DNA of 11,456 bases from Deltaproteobacteria bacterium. GTDB lineage: Bacteria; Myxococcota_A; UBA9160; SZUA-336. Where the stretch lies: assembly GCA_030665705.1 (NCBI GenBank), contig DAOUZG010000025.1:1-11456 (forward strand), given 5' to 3'. The translations under genes and the position numbers were made by a program. Shown here piece by piece: positions 5,726 through 11,456 of this stretch (its first letter is position 1; each line of letters starts with the position of its first letter). A model generated the notes under the pieces. The model did not search any database. It was not told the DNA's origin and saw only the letters and a list, made by a program, of their open reading frames with translations.

Positions 5726-7035
5726 GACTCGAGCCTCCCCGCAACTCCGTTCCCGAGCCACATGAGCATCTGGCGGTCCAACCGAGACCTGAGCGTGTCC
5801 ACCGGGAGCTCTTTGAGCACCTCCCACGCAAATCCTCGGAGCAGGGTGGCCCGTGCCTCTGCGAGGCTGATCCCGCGCGAGCGGAGGTAGAAGAGCGCGT
5901 CGTCGTCCAGATGACCCACGGTCGTCCCGTGGGTGCACCGAACGTCATCGGCGTAGATCTCGAGCCAGGGCTTCATGTTGACACGCGCACCGCGGGAGAG
6001 CACCACACTCCGGCTCGTCTGGTTCGCGTTGATCTTCTGCGCGCCCGGCCTCACCAGGATGTGTCCCAGGAAGACCCCGCGTGCGCGGTCATCGAGGATC
6101 CCCTTGTAGGTCTCCCGGCTCGAGGTGCTAGGGCTCGCATGATCGATCCGCGTGTAGTGATCCAGGTGCTGACGGTTCCGGCCGGCGAAAATCCCTTCCA
6201 GGCTGCACTCCGCGCCTTCCCCGGCGAGCCGCGTCTCGATATCGACGCGCGCCAAGCTGGATCCGAGCGCGAGTGACCAGGATCGGAGCCGGCTCGCGGA
6301 CCGCTGCTCGGCCACCACCCGACCGACGTGGAAAGCCCGCTCCGACTCCTCTTGGAGCCGAACGTGGTCCAAACGTGCATTCGACTCGACGAAAATCTCC
6401 GTGACCGGCGCGCTCAACGTCGGCGAGTCGCCCCCGCTTCGGTAATGCTCCACGATCACCCCTTGGCTCCCCTCGCCCGCCACGATGACGACGCGGGGGA
6501 AAGCCGCCCGGGGTTCGCCGTTCGACTCGACGTGGTGAACGACGTGCACGGGCCGGTCGAGCGTGACGTGCGGCGCGAGCTCGATCAGGACACCCCGATC
6601 GAAGAGGGCCGTGTTCACGGCTGTGATCCCGGGGGACTCGCAGTCCGCGAGCTGACCGAGGCGACCCTTTACCCTGTCGAGACTCTCCACCAGCGAGCCG
6701 ATGGTGAGTCCCCGGGGAAGTCCGTTCTCGGGGATATCGAGGAGGATCCCCGATCCTGTTACCGCGACTCGATACGCCTCGCCGACGCGTTCGGGGAGGT
6801 CCACCGGAAGCGTTGCAGCCCCGTTTGCGGCGGGTCGGAACGGAACACGGCGGATCGGATCGAGAGGCGTGTGGCGCCAGACCTCCTCCCGAGGGCCGGG
6901 GAGGCCCGTCTCCTCGAAACGCTCCGCCGCCTGGCGCCGCAGCTCCTCCACCCAGCCGCTCTCCGCACCTGCGAGCTCGGCCCGGCGGGATCGGTAGGCC
7001 TCGATGAGCGAGTCTTGGGCCACGACGGGACTCAC
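5722..7035 (-). CDS. sufD: SufD Fe-S scaffold subunit
   Basis: A 437-residue subunit of the SufBC2D scaffold on which the nascent cluster forms. The N-terminal helical part (1-60, with PREEVWRHTPL at 48-58) precedes the right-handed beta-helix core. The C-terminal conserved block runs RSRGISLAEARATLLRGF (about 385-402). In the segment DDVRCTHGTTVG (363-374), Cys367 and His369 correspond to the region of the E. coli SufD histidine (His360) needed for cluster assembly. GTG at 7035 overlaps the SufC stop as GTGA. SufB and SufD are homologous; this copy lacks the SufB signature [16 protein letters not shown], which confirms the assignment. Confidence 0.95.
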   Translation of the reverse strand: MSPVVAQDSLIEAYRSRRAELAGAESGWVEELRRQAAERFEETGLPGPREEVWRHTPLDPIRRVPFRPAANGAATLPVDLPERVGEAYRVAVTGSGILLDIPENGLPRGLTIGSLVESLDRVKGRLGQLADCESPGITAVNTALFDRGVLIELAPHVTLDRPVHVVHHVESNGEPRAAFPRVVIVAGEGSQGVIVEHYRSGGDSPTLSAPVTEIFVESNARLDHVRLQEESERAFHVGRVVAEQRSASRLRSWSLALGSSLARVDIETRLAGEGAECSLEGIFAGRNRQHLDHYTRIDHASPSTSSRETYKGILDDRARGVFLGHILVRPGAQKINANQTSRSVVLSRGARVNMKPWLEIYADDVRCTHGTTVGHLDDDALFYLRSRGISLAEARATLLRGFAWEVLKELPVDTLRSRLDRQMLMWLGNGVAGRLES

Positions 7036-7817
7036 GCTTGCAGGGTCCTCCCTTCGGCCTGGCTCGTCTTCGCGGTCTCCTTCTCGATCCAGGCGTAGCC
7101 GTGCTCTTCGACCTGCTTGGCGAGCTCCCGATCCCCCGATTTGACGATCCGTCCGTTGAGGAGAATGTGCGTGAAGTCGGGAACGAGGTAGTTCAGGATC
7201 CGCTGATAGTGCGTGACCACGACGATTGCGCGGTCCTCGCGCCGCAGCTCGTTGACGCCGTTTGCCACGATCCGGAGGGCATCGACGTCGAGCCCGGAGT
7301 CGGCCTCGTCGAGGATCGCGAGCTTGGGCTCCAGCACCGCCATCTGCAGGATCTCGTTCCGCTTCTTCTCACCCCCGGAGAAACCCTCGTTGATCGAGCG
7401 GTTCAGGAAGCTCTCGTCCATCTGCACCACCTTCAGCTTCTCCCGCACGAGCGCCAGGAACTCGAACGCGTCGATCTCCGGCTCGCCCCTCTCCTTGCGG
7501 ATCGCGTTGAGGCCCGCGCGGAGGAAGTAGCTGTTGCTGACACCCGGGATCTCCACGGGGTACTGGAATGCGAGGAAGATCCCCTCTTGCGCGCGCTCCT
7601 CCGGCGCGAGGTCGAACAGGTTGTGGTTCTCATAGATGACCTCGCCCGCGGTCACCTCGTAGCCCGGTCTCCCGGCGAGGACGTGCGCGAGGGTGCTCTT
7701 GCCGGACCCGTTCGGTCCCATCACCGCGTGTACCTCACCCGCCCGGACCGTGAGGTCGACTCCGCGCAGGATCTCAACGCCCCCCACCTTAGCGTGAAGG
7801 TTTCTGATCTCGAGCAT
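7032..7817 (-). CDS. sufC: SufC Fe-S assembly ATPase
   Basis: A 261-residue ABC-type ATPase that binds SufB and SufD and drives the conformational change needed for cluster assembly; it is soluble, not a transporter. Walker A is GPNGSGKST (34-42), the ABC signature FSGGEKKRNE (146-155) is the SufC-specific form, Walker B is LAILDE (166-171), the D-loop is SGLD, and the switch histidine is His203. ATG at 7817 is chosen because GGGAGG lies 8 bases upstream and the protein then begins MLEIRNLHAK like its relatives; the longer open frame upstream overlaps sufB. It starts 20 bases after the sufB stop, and its own stop overlaps the sufD start. Confidence 0.97.
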   Translation of the reverse strand: MLEIRNLHAKVGGVEILRGVDLTVRAGEVHAVMGPNGSGKSTLAHVLAGRPGYEVTAGEVIYENHNLFDLAPEERAQEGIFLAFQYPVEIPGVSNSYFLRAGLNAIRKERGEPEIDAFEFLALVREKLKVVQMDESFLNRSINEGFSGGEKKRNEILQMAVLEPKLAILDEADSGLDVDALRIVANGVNELRREDRAIVVVTHYQRILNYLVPDFTHILLNGRIVKSGDRELAKQVEEHGYAWIEKETAKTSQAEGRTLQA

Positions 7818-7837
7818 CCCCCGTGCCTCCCGACGAG

Positions 7838-9283
7838 CTAGCCGACCGATCCTTCGAGTGTCACGCCGAGCAACTTCTGAGCTTCGACTGCAAACTCCAT
7901 CGGCAACTCGCGGAAGACCTGCTTGCAGAAGCCGTTGACGATCATGGAGACCGCATCTTCGGCAGAGATTCCTCGCTGCTGGCAGTAGAACAGCTGGTCT
8001 TCCCCGATCTTGGAGGTACACGCCTCGTGTTCGACGACGGCCTCACTGTTCCGGGCGTCGATGTAGGGGAAGGTGTGGGCGCCACAGCGGTCTCCGATCA
8101 GAAGCGAGTCACACTGGGTGTAATTGCGGGCGTCGGTCGCGCGTGGGTGGACCTCCACCAGGCCCCGGTAGGTGTTCTGTCCACGGCCGGCCGAGATTCC
8201 CTTCGAGACGATGGTACTCCGCGTGTTCTTCCCAATGTGGATCATCTTCGTTCCGGTGTCGGCCTGCTGGCGGTTGTTCGTAACCGCAACGGAGTAGAAC
8301 TCGCCGATCGAGTCGTCCCCCTGAAGAAGTACGCTCGGATACTTCCACGTGATCGCAGACCCTGTTTCCACCTGCGTCCAGGAGATCTTGGAGCGCCTCC
8401 CGGCGCAGCGGCCCCGCTTCGTCACGAAGTTAAAAATCCCACCCCGGCCGTCCTTGTCGCCGGGGTACCAATTCTGGACCGTCGAGTACTTGATCTCTGC
8501 GTTTTCGAGCGCGACGAGCTCGACAACGGCCGCATGAAGCTGGTTCTCGTCCCGCATGGGAGCCGTGCAGCCTTCGAGGTAGCTGACGTGGCTGCCCTCG
8601 TCGGCAACGATCAAGGTTCGTTCGAACTGACCGGTCTTCTGCGCGTTGATCCGGAAGTAGGTCGAGAGCTCCATCGGACAACGCACGCCCTTCGGTACGT
8701 ACACGAAGGAGCCGTCCGTGAAGACCGCGGAGTTCAGCGTGGCGAAAAAGTTGTCGGAGTACGGGACGACCGAGCCGATGTACTTCTTGACGAGCTCGGA
8801 GTGATCCCGGAGCGCTTCCGACATCGAGCAGAAGATGATCCCCAGCTCGCCGAGCTTCTCCTTGAAGGTCGTTGCCACCGAGACACTGTCGAAGACCGCA
8901 TCCACGGCCACGCCGGTAAGCTGCTTCTGCTCCGCGAGCGGGATCCCGAGCTTCTCGAAGGTCCGGAGCAGCTCGGGGTCGACCTCATCCAGGCTCGCCG
9001 GTCCGTCCTGCTTCTTCGGTGCCGCGTAGTAGACGATGCTCTGATAGTCGATCGGATCGTAGTGCACGTGGGGCCAGTGCGGCTCCGTCATCTCGAGCCA
9101 GCGCCGGTACGCCTTGAGGCGCCACTCCAGCATCCAACTCGGCTCGCCCTTCTTCGCGGAGATGTGTCGAATGACGTCCTCGTTGAGCCCCGGCGGGATC
9201 GTGTCCTGCTCGATGTCCGTGACGAATCCCCACTTGTACTCGCGATTCGCCAGGCTCTCGATGTCGTGGCTCGAGTCACTCAT
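7838..9283 (-). CDS. sufB: SufB Fe-S scaffold subunit
   Basis: A 481-residue SufB, full length for the family. It receives sulfur from the SufS/SufU pair and carries the nascent cluster with SufC and SufD. Conserved blocks are YKWGFVTDI (16-24), SYLEGCTAP (234-242, with Cys239 matching the E. coli sulfur-entry Cys254), [19 protein letters not shown] (292-310) and [19 protein letters not shown] (387-405). Cys391 and Glu420 keep the 29-residue spacing of E. coli Cys405 and Glu434, the cluster-assembly pair. The start ATG at 9283 has AGGAG 5-6 bases upstream. It is the first structural gene after the rrf2 regulator, separated by 83 bases with no terminator-like hairpin. Confidence 0.98.
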   Translation of the reverse strand: MSDSSHDIESLANREYKWGFVTDIEQDTIPPGLNEDVIRHISAKKGEPSWMLEWRLKAYRRWLEMTEPHWPHVHYDPIDYQSIVYYAAPKKQDGPASLDEVDPELLRTFEKLGIPLAEQKQLTGVAVDAVFDSVSVATTFKEKLGELGIIFCSMSEALRDHSELVKKYIGSVVPYSDNFFATLNSAVFTDGSFVYVPKGVRCPMELSTYFRINAQKTGQFERTLIVADEGSHVSYLEGCTAPMRDENQLHAAVVELVALENAEIKYSTVQNWYPGDKDGRGGIFNFVTKRGRCAGRRSKISWTQVETGSAITWKYPSVLLQGDDSIGEFYSVAVTNNRQQADTGTKMIHIGKNTRSTIVSKGISAGRGQNTYRGLVEVHPRATDARNYTQCDSLLIGDRCGAHTFPYIDARNSEAVVEHEACTSKIGEDQLFYCQQRGISAEDAVSMIVNGFCKQVFRELPMEFAVEAQKLLGVTLEGSVG

Positions 9284-9366
9284 CGGGTCTCCTGCAATTC
9301 CGTCGCCTCCGCCGTGCCCGCTTCCGCTTCTGCCGGGGTGCCTGGGGAGCAGTCAGGCCAGCGCCT

Positions 9367-9846
9367 CTACCCTGTCGGCTCCTCAGCGGCTGCCTCCGGG
9401 GAAGGTGCGTCCACCCACAGCGCGAATTCGCTCTCGGCCCGCTGGAGGTCGGCCAGGGTGATCCGGTCCAGTGCGTCGCGGAGGCCCGCCTCCAGGGCGC
9501 GCCACAGGGCGCGGATTGAACAGTCCGTAGTGTGGATGCAGTCGCGAAGGAGGCCCGGATGGGAGTTGCAGAAGCTCTCCGGGAAGAAGGAGCCACCGAG
9601 CGTTCCGATGACTTCCCACGCGGTGACCTCACGCGAGTCACGGGCCAGCCGGTACCCGCCTCCCGGCCCCCGCGTGCTCGTGACCAGGCCTCCCTGGCGC
9701 AGCGCCCGCATGAGCTTCGCGGTGTACTCGGGACTGAGGCCCTCTGCCTCCGCGATCTCGGGAATGGTCAGCGGCTCCGAACCGCGGTGCTGGGCTACCT
9801 GGAGCAGGCAGCGAAATCCGTACTCTTCCTGAGCGAGCAGATGCAT
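9367..9846 (-). CDS. Rrf2-family regulator, likely Fe-S sensor of the suf operon
   Basis: A 159-residue Rrf2/IscR-family transcription factor, read first in the suf operon and so probably autoregulating it. The winged helix has a DNA-contact helix (LSPEYTAKLMRALRQGG, about 37-53) followed by the typical wing TRGPGGGYRLAR (58-69). Three clustered cysteines, Cys93, Cys103 and Cys109 (C-x9-C-x5-C), lie in the usual cluster-binding loop, followed by SIRALWR. IscR has C-x5-C-x5-C, so the first gap is longer here. ATG at 9846 is preferred over a GTG two codons upstream because it puts the conserved EY pair at residues 8-9; no strong ribosome-binding site is visible. The role is inferred from family and position; the exact ligand ([2Fe-2S], [4Fe-4S] or NO response) cannot be told. 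Confidence 0.9.
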   Translation of the reverse strand: MHLLAQEEYGFRCLLQVAQHRGSEPLTIPEIAEAEGLSPEYTAKLMRALRQGGLVTSTRGPGGGYRLARDSREVTAWEVIGTLGGSFFPESFCNSHPGLLRDCIHTTDCSIRALWRALEAGLRDALDRITLADLQRAESEFALWVDAPSPEAAAEEPTG

Positions 9847-9863
9847 GAGCACGAACTTAAGAA

Positions 9864-9888
9864 ACTATACGGAAAAGTCAACATTGAA
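9864..9888 (-). promoter_or_regulatory. Possible suf promoter -10 box and IscR-like half-site
   Basis: On the minus strand TATAGT (9869 down to 9864) is a 5-of-6 match to TATAAT, 17 bases upstream of the rrf2 ATG. No good -35 box stands at 16-18 bases. Just upstream, GTTGACT (9882-9876) resembles one arm of the E. coli IscR type 1 site (SYYGACT), but the mirror arm is missing. The position inside an AT-rich dip in front of an Rrf2 gene makes an operator likely; the exact site is uncertain. Confidence 0.3.
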
Positions 9889-9968
9889 AGAGCCCCTCCA
9901 GCGCGGGTCGCCTCGTTCAGTTAAAGCTTAATAAATTCAATATGTTATATCATTCGCATCTCCCGGCA

Positions 9969-9994
9969 GGTCCAAGGCGTGAACGCCTTGGGCC
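9969..9994. repeat. Near-perfect inverted repeat (hairpin)
   Basis: CCAAGGCG (9972-9979) and CGCCTTGG (9984-9991) are exact inverted copies around TGAA. The stem extends outward through a T-G wobble and two G-C pairs to 9969/9994, giving 11 pairs. No T-run follows on either strand, so it is not a typical intrinsic terminator. It could be a protein-binding site, a leader structure for the leftward transcript, or the end of a mobile element. Confidence 0.75.
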
Positions 9995-10239
9995 GGGGGA
10001 GGATCGCTCCGCGCTTCCTGGGTCGGGCGGCTCTCTCGCCGGCCCTCAGCCGGTGGAAGCTGCAACCGCCAACTCTCGGTCCAACCAGCCTATTCCTCGG
10101 AGAGACCGCAAGGCCTCGGGTTCGCGCCAGGCCGCAGTCGCCGCCGTCAAGAAACCGACGCCGCGGGGGTACAGCTTTGGACGGCTGGCGCCAGCGGTCC
10201 ATCGCCGCGACTGGTCCGCGGCTTGCAATAAGTGAGCGT

Positions 10240-11456
10240 GTGTCAGTTCGGAGCCTGAGCTTCTGCGTCGTAAGCGCGGGCCGGCGGAACGAGCTGCTCG
10301 AACTCGTGCTGGCTGGCATCCGCGCGCAGCGCGTTCCCGAATACGAGATCGTCGTGGCTGGGCGCTTTCGCGAGGGACCGGGCTACCACTACGTACCGGC
10401 GCCGGAGGCAGCCGCGGCAGGCCGGATCGCGCGACTGCGGAACCTAGCCATGGAGAGGGCACGGTACGATCACGTTGTTGTGCTCGACGACGATATCTTG
10501 CTCGCACCTGGCTGGTACGCAGCGCTCGTCCGACTACCCGCGTTCGACGTGGTTACATCCCAGGTCCGCCTGCCGGACGGCGGACGCTACTGGGATTTCG
10601 CGCGGCGCGACTCGGTCGGCGAACGCCTGCTTGAGAGCTTCGAGTCCGGCACGCCCATTGGCCCCTTCGGGGGCGGGGGGTGGGTGCTGCGGCGCGGCAT
10701 CCATGCTTCGATTCCCTTCGACGAGAGTCTGGAGCTTGGGGTCTTCGAGGGCCTCGAGTGGAGCGACCGAGCGCGGGAGATGTCAGTCCGGATTGTGCAC
10801 CGCCACGACTGCGTCGTCTGGCATGCGGAGCCGTGCTGCACAACCGTCGGCCGGTCGGTTCAGCGTAGGAGCGCCGGACGCGACTTTGGTTGGGTGCGCA
10901 AGGCGCTCGAGTTGGCCACTCCGTGCGAGATCCTCGAAGCCGCCACGGAGCACGTGGAGATCGGTCAGGTGGGCGAGGCGGCGGACTGCCTACGGTTCGG
11001 CCTGGAGCGAGAGCCCCGAGCGACCGAGTTCCGCGATCCGCTCAATCAGCTCGAACGGACGTTCGGCGGCCGCCTGTCGGATGTGCGCTGGTCGAGCGCG
11101 GGCGATCCTGCATACCGCGCGCTGGTCGAGCGTTACGACGGCTTGCGCACGACCGACCAGCCTACTTTAGCGACGGCACGCGTGCAGCGCGAAGCGGCGG
11201 TGTGCGAGTCTCCGCCCACGCGGCTGACCTCGCGCGCGGAGTTCGGAGTCAACCTGTTCGGTTTCATAAGCGGCAACCTCGGCCTGGGGGTCGCGGCGCG
11301 AAATCAACTCCGGCTGCTGCTGGATTCGGGCATTGAGGTATGCCCAGTCGACATCGAGGTATGCGGGGGGCGCGCTCGCCACGACCGCACCTTCGCTCAT
11401 CTCACGGTCGACCTCACGACGCCGACGCCCCATCCAGTGAACGTGTTTGTGCTAAA
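10240..11456 (+). CDS. Multidomain glycosyltransferase (GT2-like, then GT4-like start), cut by right edge
   Basis: The open frame runs at least 405 codons to the window end with no stop. The first domain (about 6-230) is GT2/GT-A-like. It opens with LSFCVVSAGR, has the metal/nucleotide-sugar motif VVVLDDDILLAPGW (Asp83-85), a Gly-rich FGGGGWVLRR acceptor-side loop, and FEGLEWSDRAREM, where an acidic ED-type motif usually sits. A poorly conserved linker follows, then from about 335 GVNLFGFISGNLGLGVAARNQ, which resembles the N-terminal beta-alpha unit of GT4/GT-B enzymes (G-x-N-x-x-G-F...G-L-G). It probably builds surface polysaccharide or glycans; donor and acceptor are unknown. GTG at 10240 gives a short N-terminus, though its ribosome-binding site (GTGAG) is weak; a TTG at 10177 is in frame. 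No membrane segments are seen. Confidence 0.8.
   Translation, partial: MSVRSLSFCVVSAGRRNELLELVLAGIRAQRVPEYEIVVAGRFREGPGYHYVPAPEAAAAGRIARLRNLAMERARYDHVVVLDDDILLAPGWYAALVRLPAFDVVTSQVRLPDGGRYWDFARRDSVGERLLESFESGTPIGPFGGGGWVLRRGIHASIPFDESLELGVFEGLEWSDRAREMSVRIVHRHDCVVWHAEPCCTTVGRSVQRRSAGRDFGWVRKALELATPCEILEAATEHVEIGQVGEAADCLRFGLEREPRATEFRDPLNQLERTFGGRLSDVRWSSAGDPAYRALVERYDGLRTTDQPTLATARVQREAAVCESPPTRLTSRAEFGVNLFGFISGNLGLGVAARNQLRLLLDSGIEVCPVDIEVCGGRARHDRTFAHLTVDLTTPTPHPVNVFVL

Larger units (their letters stand above)
9847..10239. other. Gene-poor spacer, AT-rich at its left end
   Basis: About 390 bases without a convincing gene. Bases 9853-9960 are strikingly AT-rich for this window (for example ttaaagcttaataaattcaa), as expected of a promoter region for the leftward suf operon. 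From 9961 the composition returns to GC-rich; open frames exist on both strands but show no family motifs and odd residue composition. A strong hairpin stands at 9969-9994. The tail of a lost mobile-element gene is possible here, but I cannot support it. Confidence 0.5.

Noticed and set aside
4385..5890. Long plus-strand open frame (about 500 codons)
   Set aside because: It is antisense to sufS/sufU, a common artefact in GC-rich DNA, and its product has no family features.
5726..5938. N-terminal extension of SufS to an upstream start
   Set aside because: The extra 71 residues are a shadow of sufD, lack family similarity, and the GTG at 5725 has both a ribosome-binding site and a coupled stop.
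7823..9832. Very long plus-strand open frame (about 670 codons)
   Set aside because: Antisense to sufB and the rrf2 gene, both of which are unmistakable on the other strand; codon bias of the true genes creates the open antisense frame.
9942..10239. Possible relic of an IS200/IS605 tnpB 3' end beside the hairpin
   Set aside because: A faint resemblance of the translated text and the nearby hairpin suggested it, but there is no zinc-finger or DED motif, no defined end and no target duplication. A BLASTX/ISfinder search would decide.
1..11456. CRISPR arrays, tRNA or rRNA genes
   Set aside because: No regularly spaced repeats, cloverleaf-like segments with CCA-type ends or rRNA-like conserved stretches were seen by eye.

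Overview
The window is GC-rich, roughly two thirds G+C by eye. It shows a compact bacterial layout with many overlapping stop/start codons. The gene set (SufBCDSU-type Fe-S assembly under an Rrf2 regulator, a CbpA/CbpM chaperone pair, a PAPS-type sulfotransferase and a selenocysteine-type redox protein) fits a high-GC bacterium of the kind often seen in environmental genomes. I cannot name the phylum from this window.

Left part (1-1803): the N-terminal part of a sulfotransferase runs leftward off the window, divergent from a GNAT-family acetyltransferase that runs rightward. The acetyltransferase ends tail-to-tail with the next cluster, and the last 42 bp of both coding regions overlap.

Centre (1762-9846, all minus strand, so read right to left): rrf2 regulator - sufB - sufC - sufD - sufS - sufU - sufT (DUF59) - selenoprotein - cbpA - cbpM. 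Gaps are short, and several junctions are stop/start overlaps (GTGA at sufC/sufD and sufD/sufS, TGATG at sufS/sufU, ATGA at cbpA/cbpM). This suggests one long transcript, or two nested ones. SufS and SufU mobilise and relay sulfur from cysteine, SufBCD is the scaffold/ATPase, SufT helps maturation or delivery, and the Rrf2 protein with three clustered cysteines is the probable Fe-S-sensing switch.

The main discovery is at 3065-3601. A thioredoxin-fold protein of the peroxiredoxin-like-2 (SelU/SelL-related) group is interrupted by one in-frame TGA (3479-3481), exactly at the first position of its redox motif (X-V-F-C). A GC-rich hairpin with GGUC in its apical part lies immediately downstream, at almost the same distance from the UGA as in E. 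coli fdhF. The best reading is a UxxC selenoprotein, which a standard gene caller would miss or split. At least six other genes here (sufC, sufD, sufS, cbpA, cbpM and the acetyltransferase) end in TGA, so general reassignment of UGA is ruled out.

Right part (9847-11456): a locally AT-rich stretch upstream of rrf2 probably carries the suf promoter/operator. It is followed by a near-perfect hairpin and about 240 bp without a convincing gene. A large glycosyltransferase gene then runs off the right edge. It starts with a GT2-type DDD domain and continues into what looks like the N-terminus of a GT4/GT-B domain.
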